Shown here: one piece after another, positions 1 to 8,940 of the stretch
Position numbering within the stretch: the stretch's first letter is position 1
Layout of the letters: every line of letters begins with the position of its first letter
Origin: Legionella rubrilucens
Lineage (GTDB): Bacteria > Pseudomonadota > Gammaproteobacteria > Legionellales > Legionellaceae
NCBI RefSeq assembly: GCF_001468125.1
Contig: NZ_LNYT01000022.1
Span: 332,160 to 396,159, forward strand
Direction: 5' to 3'
Length of the DNA: 64,000 nucleotides
Notes under the pieces: generated by a model
The model's database searches: none
Told to the model about the DNA's origin: nothing
Seen by the model: only the letters and a program-made list of their open reading frames with translations
Translations under genes and position numbers: made by a program

Positions 1-2
1 GC

Positions 3-341
3 GGTATTGCGGTTATTCATCAATTCTGCAAACTGGGGCGCATGGCCATGATCGGCGCCAAGAGTTACATCAATAAAGACATTCCGCCTTTTGCCCTGGT
101 ACAGGGAAATCCCGCCAAATTGTATGGCGTCAACATTGAACGCCTGCGCCGTAATCAGTTTAAACCCCAGCAACGCCTGCTTATTCAACGGGCTTATAAA
201 ATCCTTCATCGCTGCAATTATCACTTACCCAATGCCATTGCCGAAATTGAACAGGACTTGCTGCCTGATGAGCAAATCGCCCGCCTGCTCGATTTTCTTC
301 GCCACAGTGAACGCGGCATTTGCCGGGGGAATCGCGAATGA
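3..341 (+). CDS. lpxA: UDP-N-acetylglucosamine acyltransferase, C-terminal part (5' end outside window)
   Basis: LpxA transfers an R-3-hydroxyacyl chain from acyl-ACP to UDP-GlcNAc, the first step of lipid A synthesis in the cytoplasm. The frame is open from base 3. It reads through the end of the left-handed beta helix (VIHQFCKLGRMAMIG) into the typical SYINKDIPPFALVQGNPAKLYGVN segment, then the helical C-terminal domain. About 112 residues are visible, so more than half the gene lies to the left. Its TGA overlaps the ATG of lpxD (ATGA), so the two genes are very probably translationally coupled. Confidence 0.93.
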   Translation, partial: GIAVIHQFCKLGRMAMIGAKSYINKDIPPFALVQGNPAKLYGVNIERLRRNQFKPQQRLLIQRAYKILHRCNYHLPNAIAEIEQDLLPDEQIARLLDFLRHSERGICRGNRE

Positions 342-1348
342 AATCCTTGCGCTTTAATCAAAATCACGGCCCGTTCAGCTTAGCCACCTTGGCCCGGATT
401 TCTGACGCTGCACTGCATAACCCCGAGGATAGCGATTGCCTGATTCATCAGGTGGCACCTCTCGATGAAGCTAAAGAATCAGACATAGCCGTACTCCATA
501 ATCTAAAATACATCAAGGCGTTTAAAAACTCTTCTGCAGGGGCCTGCATCATTTTCCCGGATGCCGTTAAACATGCCCCGCCGGCCATGAAATTACTGGT
601 ACATCACAACCCTTATAAAGCCTTCGCACTGGTCATGCAGCATTTTTATTCCCGCCCCAAAGAAGCACCAGGTATTTCTCCCCAGGCTTTTATTGCCAGA
701 AGCGCCTCCATTGGCAAGGGATGCGTTATTCAGCCTGGGGCTTACATTGGTGAACGTGCTGTCATCGGCGAGGGGAGCGAGGTTGGCGTGAACAGTTACA
801 TCGGCCATGACGTGATCATTGGTAACAATTGTCGCATAGAAAACAACGTCAGCATCACCAATACCCTGATGGGCAACAACGTGGTGATCTATACCGGCGC
901 CAGAATTGGACAGGAAGGCTTTGGTTTTGCCACGGATGCAGGTGGCCATTACAGTATTCCTCATATCGGCTGCGTCATCATTGGTAACCACGTGGAAATA
1001 GGCGCCAATACTTGCGTGGATCGAGGTTCCGTTAAAGACACTATTCTTGAGGATCATTGCCGCATCGATAACCTGGTGCAGATTGGTCACAATGTCACCA
1101 TTGGCCGCGGCAGCATCGTGGCCGGCACTTCCGGGATTGCCGGCAGTTCCCACCTGGGGGAATTTGCGACCGTAGGCGGGGGCGTCAGCGTGGTTAACCA
1201 CGCGAAAGTCGGTAACGGCGCCATGGTATTAGCCCACTCGCTGGTCATTAACGATGTGCCGCCCGGGACACGGACAGGAGGAACCCCCGCCATCGAGGCC
1301 CGCCAATGGCATAAACAATCATTAATCTTGAAAAAATTATGCCGATGA
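338..1348 (+). CDS. lpxD: UDP-3-O-acylglucosamine N-acyltransferase
   Basis: LpxD adds the N-linked 3-hydroxyacyl chain to UDP-3-O-acyl-glucosamine, the third step of lipid A synthesis. The 336-residue product has an N-terminal uridine-binding domain followed by hexapeptide repeats (IGKGCVIQPGAYIGERAVIG and similar) forming a left-handed beta helix, with the conserved IGHNVTIGRGS and GIAGSSHLG segments near residues 245-275. I chose ATG 338 rather than TTG 320 because it overlaps the lpxA stop as ATGA and has GGGGGA just upstream. The order lpxA-lpxD without fabZ differs from the E. coli arrangement. The 3' end overlaps the convergent lpxB by 12 bases. Confidence 0.94.
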   Translation: MKSLRFNQNHGPFSLATLARISDAALHNPEDSDCLIHQVAPLDEAKESDIAVLHNLKYIKAFKNSSAGACIIFPDAVKHAPPAMKLLVHHNPYKAFALVMQHFYSRPKEAPGISPQAFIARSASIGKGCVIQPGAYIGERAVIGEGSEVGVNSYIGHDVIIGNNCRIENNVSITNTLMGNNVVIYTGARIGQEGFGFATDAGGHYSIPHIGCVIIGNHVEIGANTCVDRGSVKDTILEDHCRIDNLVQIGHNVTIGRGSIVAGTSGIAGSSHLGEFATVGGGVSVVNHAKVGNGAMVLAHSLVINDVPPGTRTGGTPAIEARQWHKQSLILKKLCR

Positions 1349-2503
1349 AGGCACTGCCTGGATGAGTTTGATAACCGCCATGGCAGCCTTGCTATTGGCA
1401 TCCTGCCTTAACTGCTGATGCAACTGCTCAAATTTTTCCACTACCCTGGCAGGGGCGTCGCCCTTGGCCAATTTCTCTAAAAGGCATTGGCTGATGGCCT
1501 CAGGCCTCGCCTGCTTTTGAATAAATTCCGGCACCAGACCCTCATTAGCCAGCAGGTTGGGTAGCGCAACGTAATTAATTTTAAGCTGCGAAGCAATGAT
1601 TAAGTGACTCAGGGCACTCCATTTATACGCAACCACCATGTTACATTTTAGCAGCATGGCTTCAAGGGTTCCTGTCCCCGATTTAACCAACACCACATTG
1701 GCCAGCGCCATGGCCTCTCTGGCACCTCCCTGTTGAAGTTTTATATTCAGATGAGGATAACCTGAGGCGCGCCATTGGGCTTCGAACAGCGTGATAGCCT
1801 TTGAGGTCGCCAGGGGCACGATGAAGGTTAGATCGGGCCGTTTCTGGCTCAGTCGATTCATCACGTCAAGGTAAAGCGGGCCCAGGTAACGAAGCTCGCC
1901 AAGACGACTGCCAGGCAGCAGGGTGATGAGGGCATCGGAATCCGCATAACCGGCCTGTTTTCTTAGATGCCTTTTATCCATTTGCAGGTCAATCATATCC
2001 GCCAGCGGATGGCCAACGAAGCAGGCCGGCACCTCGTATCGCTGATAAAATGCCTTTTCAAAAGGGAAGAGGGTCAAGACCAAGTCCACGGCCTCCTTGA
2101 CTTTATACACCCGTTTTTGCCGCCAGGCCCATACTTTGGGACTGACATAGTGGATGGTTTTTATCCCTTGTTGTTTAAGCTTTTTCTCGACGACCAGATT
2201 AAAATGGGCATAATCAATACCGATAAACACGTCAGGGGGATTCACGGTCAATTCCCTGATTAAACGTTTGCGCAAGAAAAGCAACTGCAGATAGCGCTTC
2301 AGGACATCGGTAATCCCCATGACCGAGAGGTAGTCCATGGGAAAAAAGGAATGAAATCCCTGGCGCTGCATTTGCGGCCCGCCGATGCCGACAAAAGTGA
2401 CATCCCCAAGCCGCTCCTTAAGCGCCGCAATTAATCCCGCCCCTAATAAATCCCCCGAAGGTTCCCCTGCTACAATGGCTATTTTTATTGGACGCTCGCC
2501 CAT
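1337..2503 (-). CDS. lpxB: Lipid-A-disaccharide synthase
   Basis: LpxB is the glycosyltransferase (GT19) that condenses UDP-2,3-diacylglucosamine with lipid X to make the lipid A disaccharide at the inner face of the inner membrane. The 388-residue protein starts MGERPIKIAIVAGEPSGD, with the family's AGEPSGD loop at residues 12-18, IDYAHFNL near 97, and HYVSPKVWAW at 118-127. The length is normal. It is transcribed toward lpxA-lpxD instead of with them and overlaps lpxD by 12 bases tail to tail. The pathway genes are therefore adjacent but in opposing units. Confidence 0.95.
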   Translation of the reverse strand: MGERPIKIAIVAGEPSGDLLGAGLIAALKERLGDVTFVGIGGPQMQRQGFHSFFPMDYLSVMGITDVLKRYLQLLFLRKRLIRELTVNPPDVFIGIDYAHFNLVVEKKLKQQGIKTIHYVSPKVWAWRQKRVYKVKEAVDLVLTLFPFEKAFYQRYEVPACFVGHPLADMIDLQMDKRHLRKQAGYADSDALITLLPGSRLGELRYLGPLYLDVMNRLSQKRPDLTFIVPLATSKAITLFEAQWRASGYPHLNIKLQQGGAREAMALANVVLVKSGTGTLEAMLLKCNMVVAYKWSALSHLIIASQLKINYVALPNLLANEGLVPEFIQKQARPEAISQCLLEKLAKGDAPARVVEKFEQLHQQLRQDANSKAAMAVIKLIQAVPSSA

Positions 2504-2611
2504 CCCTTACTACTCTGCGGAATTTTAAGTAAACCGACTATAGTGGACATTCCCTTGCTTTACAATGCACACGGTGCTGGTAAAATTCACGTTTTGTGCT
2601 GTGAGAGTGCT

Positions 2612-3448
2612 ATGGAACACAAGGAAACATCCCATGAGCCATCCGTCACCTGGTTAGGGCGGCTGTTTTACCATGCATTCCATAAACCGACTTCTCAAAC
2701 CCACACCAACATCCATGCTGTCTTTGGAAATCGACTATCGGACAAACAAAAAAAACAATTGATTATGGCTTTTTATTCCCACATGATCACGCTGTTTAAA
2801 GAGTTGATTATTTGTCTGTTACGGGGAGTGAAGCCCCTGAAAAGAAAAACGGATATGCAGGGGCTTGAACATTTATTGGAAGCCGTAAAGCAAAACAAGG
2901 GCGTCCTACTGCTCACTGGCCATTTTGGCAACTGGGAAATTGGTTGCCCCCTCTGTTATGTCATGCTCCCTACCTCTAACCCGGCCTATGCTGTACGCAA
3001 ACCCATTAAACGCGCCTGGGCGGAAAAATTGCTATTTGCTAATTACCGACGTCACGGCTTAACCATTATCCCTAAAAACAAGGCCAGAGGCCCTATCCTT
3101 GACGCCCTCAGACGGCAAGGCTTGGTCTTTATCACCTTTGATCAACGAGCGCCAGCGGAATCAAAAGGGACGTTACTCACTGATTTTTTAAATTTGCCAG
3201 CCTACACTTATCAGGGTTTGGCTTTATTAGCCAACGAATCGGGTGCCCCTGTCGTTCCTGTTTCCTGCCATCGATTACCGAAAGGCAGGCATCGGATCGA
3301 ATTTCATCCCGCACTCACCTGGCAGGAGGATCCAGATTCAGCCGCTGCCCTATTAAAAAATACCGTGATTTATAACCAAACACTGGAGAGGCTGCTGTTG
3401 CGTCATCCCGAGCAGTGGATTTGGTCTTATAAGCGCTGGCAACTCTAA
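2612..3448 (+). CDS. LpxL/HtrB-family lipid A acyltransferase, paralogue 1
   Basis: This is a membrane-associated acyltransferase of the LpxL/LpxM family, which adds secondary acyl chains to lipid A from acyl-ACP. The HX4E catalytic motif is visible as HFGNWE (H104, E109 with this start), and the protein ends in the family-type PEQWIWSYKRW. I chose ATG 2612 over GTG 2543 because the N-terminus then aligns with that of the next gene (about 13 residues before the LGRLFYHAF-like stretch). The product is then 278 residues, somewhat short for LpxL, and lacks an obvious long N-terminal transmembrane segment. It forms a tandem pair with the following gene, 16 bases away. Which lipid A position it acylates cannot be read from the sequence. 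Confidence 0.85.
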   Translation: MEHKETSHEPSVTWLGRLFYHAFHKPTSQTHTNIHAVFGNRLSDKQKKQLIMAFYSHMITLFKELIICLLRGVKPLKRKTDMQGLEHLLEAVKQNKGVLLLTGHFGNWEIGCPLCYVMLPTSNPAYAVRKPIKRAWAEKLLFANYRRHGLTIIPKNKARGPILDALRRQGLVFITFDQRAPAESKGTLLTDFLNLPAYTYQGLALLANESGAPVVPVSCHRLPKGRHRIEFHPALTWQEDPDSAAALLKNTVIYNQTLERLLLRHPEQWIWSYKRWQL

Positions 3449-3464
3449 AGGACCCGGAGCATCC

Positions 3465-4319
3465 ATGCCGCAAATCTCCCTCGATAATCTTAAAATCACT
3501 GCCGTTGGCCGCCTGATGTATTATCTCGTCCCGCTGCGCAAGCGCATTATCATGAAAAACATAGAGCGCGTTTTTAAATGCCATTCCAAACAGGAAAAAA
3601 TGAATCTGGCCAAAGCCTTTTATTCCCACTTTTTAACAACACTCAAAGAAATCATTTCTATACGATGGTGCAATCATGACAAGCTGAGAGAGGGAATAGA
3701 AATCGAAGGCCTTGAGCATCTTCTGTCTGCCCATGCACAACAACGCGGCGTGATTTTACTTTGTGCTCACGTAGGCAATTGGGAATATGCTCCCTTACTG
3801 GGCTTCCCCACGATTGCGGCCCTTTCTGGCCGCTTTTATTTTGTCCGCCGTGCAATCCGTATCAAATGGTTGCAAAAAATCCTGTTCCAGCGCTTTCAAA
3901 AGGCAAATCTTGCCATCATTGACAGCCGCGACATGTTTAAACACGCACGAAAATTGCTGCGTGACAATAACGTCCTGGTGTTTACATTTGACCAGCATGC
4001 CAGCATAGATGGACGTCATGGTATTGCCGTTGATTTTTTTGGCAGCAAAGCAGGAACCTATAAGACGCTTGCTTTCCTGGCAGGTAAAACAGGGGCGTTG
4101 GTTGTCCCCGGCGCCACCTATAGACTCAACAAAAAACACCATGTTCTCCAGTTCTATCCCGCCCTCGTCTGGAAAGAAAATGAGGATTGGGAGCAGGCCC
4201 TGCATGACAACACCCGAATTTATAATCAGGCCATTGAGCAATTCATCTTAGCCAATCCCGCCCAATGGCTATGGCCGCATCGGCGCTGGAAATTGGACGA
4301 CATGGAAAAAACCGGTTGA
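3465..4319 (+). CDS. LpxL/HtrB-family lipid A acyltransferase, paralogue 2
   Basis: This is a second acyltransferase of the same family, 284 residues, clearly homologous to the preceding gene: VGRLMYYLVP, AFYSHFLTTLKEII and GLEHLL match corresponding stretches. The catalytic motif is HVGNWE (H102, E107) and the C-terminus reads PAQWLWPHRRW. ATG 3465 has a GGAG-type ribosome site just before it. The close spacing implies co-transcription with paralogue 1. Two adjacent genes would allow different acyl chains or positions to be served, which is inference. Legionella lipid A carries unusually long chains, so substrate specificity may differ from E. coli LpxL. Confidence 0.87.
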   Translation: MPQISLDNLKITAVGRLMYYLVPLRKRIIMKNIERVFKCHSKQEKMNLAKAFYSHFLTTLKEIISIRWCNHDKLREGIEIEGLEHLLSAHAQQRGVILLCAHVGNWEYAPLLGFPTIAALSGRFYFVRRAIRIKWLQKILFQRFQKANLAIIDSRDMFKHARKLLRDNNVLVFTFDQHASIDGRHGIAVDFFGSKAGTYKTLAFLAGKTGALVVPGATYRLNKKHHVLQFYPALVWKENEDWEQALHDNTRIYNQAIEQFILANPAQWLWPHRRWKLDDMEKTG

Positions 4320-4392
4320 TTCTTATTGATTCTGTTGCGGCCAGCCTCTGGGGCTGTGCTAAGATTAGCATTTTGTTAATCAGGAACCCATT

Positions 4393-5784
4393 ATGAGTAA
4401 CACACGCATTGAAACGGACAGCATGGGCGAAATTGCCGTGCCTGCTTCCAAGTATTGGGGCGCGCAGACAGAGCGTTCGCTGCATCACTTCAACATTGGC
4501 CGCGACATCATGCCGCGAGAGGTCACACATGCCTTCGGTATTTTGAAAAAAGCAGCAGCCTTAACCAATCGTGAACTTGGCAAGTTAAGTCAGGATAAAG
4601 CCGATTTAATCATCAAAGCCGCTGATGAGGTCAGTGCTGGCCTGCTTGACGATCACTTCCCCCTGCACGTGTGGCAAACCGGCAGCGGGACCCAATCCAA
4701 TATGAATGCCAACGAAGTCATATCCAACCGTGCCATTGAACTGGCCGGGGGCGTCATGGGCAGCAAAACACCCATTCATCCCAATGATCATGTCAACATG
4801 TCCCAATCGTCCAACGACACCTTTCCTACCGCCATGCACATCGCCGCCGCACTGGCTTTCAAACAGAAATTAATACCCGCAGTACAGCATCTGCGCGATG
4901 CGCTCGCGGCCAAAATGGACCGTTTTAATACCATCGTTAAAATCGGGCGGACGCATCTGCAGGATGCGGTGCCTCTGACCTTAGGTCAGGAGTTTTCGGG
5001 TTACGTAGCCCAGCTCGATGCCTGCCTGCATCGTTTTGAGGCGGTGCTGCCGGAACTTTACGAACTGGCTCTAGGCGGAACTGCTGTCGGTACCGGATTA
5101 AACACTCATCCCCAGTTTGCAAACAAAGCCGCAACCCATATCGCCGCATTGACACAATTGCCGTTTGTGTCTGCACCCAATAAATTTGCAGCCCTGGCCT
5201 CTCATGAAGCACTGGTAATGGCCCATAGCACGATGAAGGCCTTAGCCTGTGCCTTAATGAAAATTGCCAATGACGTGCGCTGGTTGGGGTCAGGTCCCCG
5301 CTGCGGCTTGGGCGAATTGATCCTCCCTGAGAATGAGCCAGGCTCCTCCATCATGCCCGGCAAGGTTAATCCGACTCAGTGCGAAGCCATGACCATGGTT
5401 TGCGCCCAGGTGATCGGCAATGACACCAGTGTGGCGGTTGCGGCAAGCCAAGGAAATTTCGAACTCAACGTCTTTAAACCGGTCATTATTTTTAATGTCC
5501 TGCATTCTCTGAACCTGCTGGCAGACACCTGCCATTCATTCCAGGAATTTTGTGTGGAAGGGCTTGAGGCCAATGAGGCAAAAATCGAGTATTACCTTAA
5601 GAACTCACTCATGCTGGTCACCGCGTTAAATCAACACATTGGTTACGACAAAGCGGCCAAAATTGCCAAAACAGCCCATCATGACAACACGTCGCTTCAG
5701 GAAGCCGCAGTCAAGCTGGGTTACCTCACAGCCGAACAGTTTAATGAATACGTTAAACCGGAAGAAATGATTTCACCTCGCTAA
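4393..5784 (+). CDS. fumC: Fumarate hydratase class II
   Basis: FumC interconverts fumarate and malate in the TCA cycle as a cytoplasmic, iron-independent homotetramer. The 463-residue protein has normal length. The superfamily signature [11 protein letters not shown] is at residues 317-327, the [14 protein letters not shown] stretch at 97-109, and the conserved GRTHLQDA at 185-192 includes H188. The start ATG follows AGGAACCC. It appears to be a single transcription unit. Its stop overlaps the convergent phosphodiesterase gene by four bases, and a strong inverted repeat lies 25 bases past the stop. Confidence 0.97.
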   Translation: MSNTRIETDSMGEIAVPASKYWGAQTERSLHHFNIGRDIMPREVTHAFGILKKAAALTNRELGKLSQDKADLIIKAADEVSAGLLDDHFPLHVWQTGSGTQSNMNANEVISNRAIELAGGVMGSKTPIHPNDHVNMSQSSNDTFPTAMHIAAALAFKQKLIPAVQHLRDALAAKMDRFNTIVKIGRTHLQDAVPLTLGQEFSGYVAQLDACLHRFEAVLPELYELALGGTAVGTGLNTHPQFANKAATHIAALTQLPFVSAPNKFAALASHEALVMAHSTMKALACALMKIANDVRWLGSGPRCGLGELILPENEPGSSIMPGKVNPTQCEAMTMVCAQVIGNDTSVAVAASQGNFELNVFKPVIIFNVLHSLNLLADTCHSFQEFCVEGLEANEAKIEYYLKNSLMLVTALNQHIGYDKAAKIAKTAHHDNTSLQEAAVKLGYLTAEQFNEYVKPEEMISPR

Positions 5785-6560
5785 CGCTGAGGATTAACGA
5801 CTTTGCTCAACAGGGCGCAGATAGGCTGCGCCCTGTTGGTAAACACCCACCGAATACCACGATTCAACTCCCGATACAGGCTGTTTTTTGAATCAATGAA
5901 TCCAACCCCAACCTGCTGCCTGGCTGCCATGAGCGGTTTGATTTTCTTATTGCTCAATAACAAATAATGACCTAAAACCCCGCCGTAGTTTTCCTTTAAA
6001 CTCAAGGTGCAGAACTGTTGCACATTGTGATGTTCCGGGACGAGAAGGAGGGCTGCCCGCGGGAAACGCGTTAAGGGGCGGAGCAAGGCGTCATCAAGGC
6101 TAATCAAATGATAGTCGTCAATCGGGGTTAATGTCTTCAGGTTGTCATACAACAGAGCCTCATCCACCTGGGTTTTCAATTCAATAAACAAATGCAGACG
6201 CCTCCCATAACGGCTGATAACCTCCGGCAACGACGGAATATCCGGCACCCGTTCCCGCAAGGCTTGAAAAGACAAATCGGCAATTGCATCAGGCCTCTGC
6301 CATAGTCGCATCAGGGTGGGGTCATGATGGACGACAAGAACACCATCCGCGGTGATTCGCACATCCAGTTCGATTCCCCAACAATGGCAGCTTAGGGCGC
6401 GGGCAAAGGCCGCGTCCGTATTTTCGATAACATGGCGGTCATGTGCGCCACGATGAGCAATCACACGCGCCTCTCCCAAAGCCTCACAAGACGGCCGTGA
6501 GCGTGGAATGACCGCCATGATGTTATTGATGCACCGTTCAATCACCGTGAGTAATGACAT
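5781..6560 (-). CDS. Glycerophosphodiester phosphodiesterase family protein
   Basis: GDPD-family enzymes hydrolyse glycerophosphodiesters to glycerol-3-phosphate and an alcohol. The 259-residue protein carries the family's metal and catalytic residues: HRGA (H36, R37), ELDV (E64, D66) and HHD (H79). No signal peptide is evident, so a cytoplasmic UgpQ-like enzyme is more likely than a periplasmic GlpQ. An N-terminal stretch of about 30 residues precedes the catalytic barrel, so the true start could be the internal Met near residue 15. It converges on fumC with a four-base overlap. Confidence 0.88.
   Translation of the reverse strand: MSLLTVIERCINNIMAVIPRSRPSCEALGEARVIAHRGAHDRHVIENTDAAFARALSCHCWGIELDVRITADGVLVVHHDPTLMRLWQRPDAIADLSFQALRERVPDIPSLPEVISRYGRRLHLFIELKTQVDEALLYDNLKTLTPIDDYHLISLDDALLRPLTRFPRAALLLVPEHHNVQQFCTLSLKENYGGVLGHYLLLSNKKIKPLMAARQQVGVGFIDSKNSLYRELNRGIRWVFTNRAQPICALLSKVVNPQR
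5809..5837. terminator. Perfect 12-bp inverted repeat past fumC
   Basis: AACAGGGCGCAG and its exact reverse complement are separated by five bases. It lies 25 bases after the fumC stop and inside the last codons of the convergent phosphodiesterase gene. There is no long T tract on either side. It could end or protect the fumC transcript while also being translated on the other strand. Function is inferred from position only. Confidence 0.5.
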
Positions 6561-6672
6561 GGGGGTTTCCTGGGTTTTACCGTGTATTTTGTGAAAAATT
6601 CAACTATAACAAGAATACAGGGTGAGCGAGAGACGAAAAAACACTTTATTTTATAAAATGGTCGAATAATCA

Positions 6673-6701
6673 TTGACAGAGCCGACGTTCTTGAGTATTT
6701 T
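6673..6701 (+). promoter_or_regulatory. Sigma-70-type promoter for tRNA-Leu
   Basis: TTGACA at 6673-6678 and TATTTT at 6696-6701 are separated by 17 bases. The predicted start is just upstream of the mature tRNA 5' end at 6712. The -35 is perfect and the spacing optimal, as expected for a stable RNA gene. Confidence 0.7.
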
Positions 6702-6711
6702 ACCGTCCTAT

Positions 6712-6798
6712 GCCGAGGTGGTGGAATTGGTAGACACGCTAGCTTCAGGTGCTAGTGGGGGTGACCCCGTGGAGGTTCGAGTCCTCTTCTCGGTACCA
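6712..6798 (+). tRNA. tRNA-Leu (CAG)
   Basis: This 87-base class II tRNA has a seven-base acceptor stem GCCGAGG pairing with TCTCGGT through two wobbles, and discriminator A. CCA is encoded at 6796-6798. The anticodon stem is CTAGC/GCTAG around the loop TTCAGGT, giving anticodon CAG. A long variable arm (GGGGGTGACCCC region) and the GGTTCGAGTCC T-arm are present. It is a single gene, not in a tRNA cluster. Confidence 0.95.
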
Positions 6799-6862
6799 TT
6801 AATGGATTTAACATCCGCAATAACTAATTGAATACCTTAAGTTTGTAATACCTTAAGCCGTA

Positions 6863-7102
6863 TTGAACCAATACGAACTTTTTCCTAATTTTATCCATCC
6901 TAGTCAAGCCTTAAAAGAGCAGATAATCGCAACCAAAATGACTCTCTCTTTTATTCCTTCTGCAACGCCCGCATCGGAAATCAATCAACAAGAAAAAGGG
7001 CGCGAAACGACTGAAACATTTTTTTTGCATAATAAGCCAAAATCTCAGGACTTTTTCCTTGCGAGGCGGCTCGCCAAAATAAGCAGTTTGTTTACAAAAT
7101 GA
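6863..7102 (+). CDS. Small doubtful ORF after tRNA-Leu
   Basis: This 79-residue reading frame starts at TTG (MNQYELFPNFIHPSQ...), or at ATG 6938 for a 54-residue product. There is no convincing ribosome site and no recognised domain. The tail is basic. It occupies the 350-base gap between tRNA-Leu and the next clear gene. An 11-base direct repeat, AATACCTTAAG, sits just before it at 6831-6841 and 6847-6857. It could be a small species-specific protein, a gene remnant or chance. Confidence 0.25.
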   Translation: MNQYELFPNFIHPSQALKEQIIATKMTLSFIPSATPASEINQQEKGRETTETFFLHNKPKSQDFFLARRLAKISSLFTK

Positions 7103-7150
7103 AATTATTTTGAACTATACTGAGCTTAGAAAGTTCCAATTAGTCAAAAT

Positions 7151-7858
7151 ATGAACATCGATGAGCAATCGTTGCAGGCAATCTGTGGTGAAAGCAAAGA
7201 AGTGGTCGTGTACGGTTTCGGTCAATTTAAATACCTTGAACTGTGCAAAGCCATTAATTGTATCGCCGGTATGAAAGCCTATCATTCCGACGATTATGTT
7301 GAAAAAAATGAGGTCATGGATAAACGAACTCACTACACCATGTATAACCACTTCAAATACATTCTCAATGATTTAGTCCTTGAAAACTATAAACGGCAGC
7401 TTAAAAAAGAACCCATCATCCCGCTTTTGTTTGTTGTTGGTTTCGCTGAGAGCGAGTATGAGATACCACGAATAGCAGAACGAAGTGATGATGAATTCGC
7501 CAAGGGAGTAACCCTGACAGAATTACGCCGATGTTACAAACTGGCTCATGAATTCGGCAAGGACTTAAGCCAGACGGCCAACGACACGTTCCAGTTTGTG
7601 CATTTAATCCCCTCGGAAAAGGGCTACGTGCTTAAGACGGTCAAACCATTCTGGCAGGATGAGCAATGGCAGAAGTTGTGGCAGCAACGCAAGGCAACAA
7701 CGGATAAAAAGCCCGACAGTGATCATAAAAATCTTTTTTGGCGTGAAAAGTACTCAGGGCTGGTGGATGAAGCGAAGCCCCAAAGCCCCTCCAACAACGA
7801 AGAAGTCAGCAAAGAGGAAATCGAAGCGCCTGATCATTCGCGAATGCCAAAGGGATAA
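7151..7858 (+). CDS. Hypothetical protein, 235 aa
   Basis: I do not recognise this family. The protein starts MNIDEQSLQAICGESKEVVVYGFGQFKYLELC. It has an alternating hydrophobic/charged core to about residue 190, suggesting one globular soluble domain, and no signal peptide or membrane segment. The last 45 residues are polar and low in complexity, rich in Lys, Asp, Glu, Ser and Pro (SNNEEVSKEEIEAPDHSRMPKG). An acidic, Glu-rich tail is compatible with a Dot/Icm translocation signal but is weak evidence. The upstream ribosome site is poor. It stands alone between tRNA-Leu and the convergent psd. Confidence 0.7.
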   Translation: MNIDEQSLQAICGESKEVVVYGFGQFKYLELCKAINCIAGMKAYHSDDYVEKNEVMDKRTHYTMYNHFKYILNDLVLENYKRQLKKEPIIPLLFVVGFAESEYEIPRIAERSDDEFAKGVTLTELRRCYKLAHEFGKDLSQTANDTFQFVHLIPSEKGYVLKTVKPFWQDEQWQKLWQQRKATTDKKPDSDHKNLFWREKYSGLVDEAKPQSPSNNEEVSKEEIEAPDHSRMPKG

Positions 7859-7888
7859 GCGACTATCCCATCTGAATGCACCAATCCT

Positions 7889-8743
7889 TCAAGGTGAAAT
7901 AGTCGCTAGCGCTTCGCCATAACGAATACTATCGCCGGCCTTAAGCGAAGAAAGCCAGTCCACCTTCGCACCATTGGCAAACATCAGCACCACGGTTGAC
8001 CCAAGTTTGAAATAACCCATTTCTTCACCTTGCTCAAGGGTGAGCGGTCTGTCAGCATAGCTGAATTCCTGCACTCGATTCAGGCGCGCTAAATCACCTT
8101 CCCAAGCCGTGCCAATTGCCCCGACAATGACAGCCCCGACTAACACCATGGCCATCAATCCCACCTGCGTCTCAAAAAAGACCACCAGCCGTTCATTGCG
8201 CGCAAAAAGACGCGGCACCGTTCTGGCGGTGGCGGGTTGCACAGAAAACAATTTGCCCGGAACATAAATCATGTGCTGCAAAGTCGCTTTTATCGGCATA
8301 TGAATACGGTGATAATCCTTGGGCGACAGGTAAAGGGTGGCAAAACGGCCGTTAATAAAGGGTTCATACCGTGACGGATCACAGGCCAGGAAATCATCCA
8401 CGGTATAGTAGCGTCCCTTGGCCTGCAGCAACTGGCCCTTGTCAATACGGCCCAACTCACTGATCACACCATCAACGGGCGACACAACGTCAGCGTCTGC
8501 CAGAGGGCGGCAATCAGGTTTTAAATGACGAATAAAAAAGTCATTGAAACAGGCATAATTCTCAGGGTTTTCCTCGTACGCCTCACTCATGTTCACGCTG
8601 TATTTAGCAATAAAGCGTTTGATTAGACGATTTTTGACCGCTGGTACTTTCACTTCCGCCAGCTTGCCTGCCATGGAGGTTAATGTGTGTTTGGGCGCAA
8701 TGAATTGCGGCAGGGTTTTTAGAAAATCACGGGACATGGGCAT
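7889..8743 (-). CDS. psd: Phosphatidylserine decarboxylase proenzyme
   Basis: Psd makes phosphatidylethanolamine from phosphatidylserine at the inner membrane. The proenzyme self-cleaves to create a pyruvoyl group. The 284-residue protein has the cleavage motif LGST at 247-250 (pyruvoyl from S249). The likely triad partners are D91 (SPVDG) and H146 (YHRIHMP), matching the usual Asp/His/Ser arrangement. Length is typical of the short bacterial type. It is a single gene, converging on the 235-aa hypothetical gene with a 30-base gap. Confidence 0.96.
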   Translation of the reverse strand: MPMSRDFLKTLPQFIAPKHTLTSMAGKLAEVKVPAVKNRLIKRFIAKYSVNMSEAYEENPENYACFNDFFIRHLKPDCRPLADADVVSPVDGVISELGRIDKGQLLQAKGRYYTVDDFLACDPSRYEPFINGRFATLYLSPKDYHRIHMPIKATLQHMIYVPGKLFSVQPATARTVPRLFARNERLVVFFETQVGLMAMVLVGAVIVGAIGTAWEGDLARLNRVQEFSYADRPLTLEQGEEMGYFKLGSTVVLMFANGAKVDWLSSLKAGDSIRYGEALATISP

Positions 8744-8940
8744 TCATTAAAAAAGCAGGATAAGGAAATATACCCTGAAAATACGCTGTTTGTCATGAAT
8801 TATAGCGTATTGGGAACGCTGGTTTAGAAATCATTTTACAATTGGATAATTATATGGCTAATTAATAATTGGTTCTACAAATGAATGGAATGGAGCTCAA
8901 CTAGGATGGTTATTGCTCTATAGGACGTCAGGGAGGATTT

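Noticed and set aside
991..1006. CACGTG-containing sequence in lpxD as a third parS
   Set aside because: Only the central CACGTG and a few flanking bases match; the outer arms do not.
593..1201. 202-aa reading frame antisense to lpxD
   Set aside because: It is a shadow of a well-conserved gene, has no ribosome site, and its sequence lacks domain character.
6712..8743. Genomic island inserted at tRNA-Leu
   Set aside because: No integrase gene and no repeat of the tRNA 3' end was found; psd, a core gene, follows within 1.2 kb.
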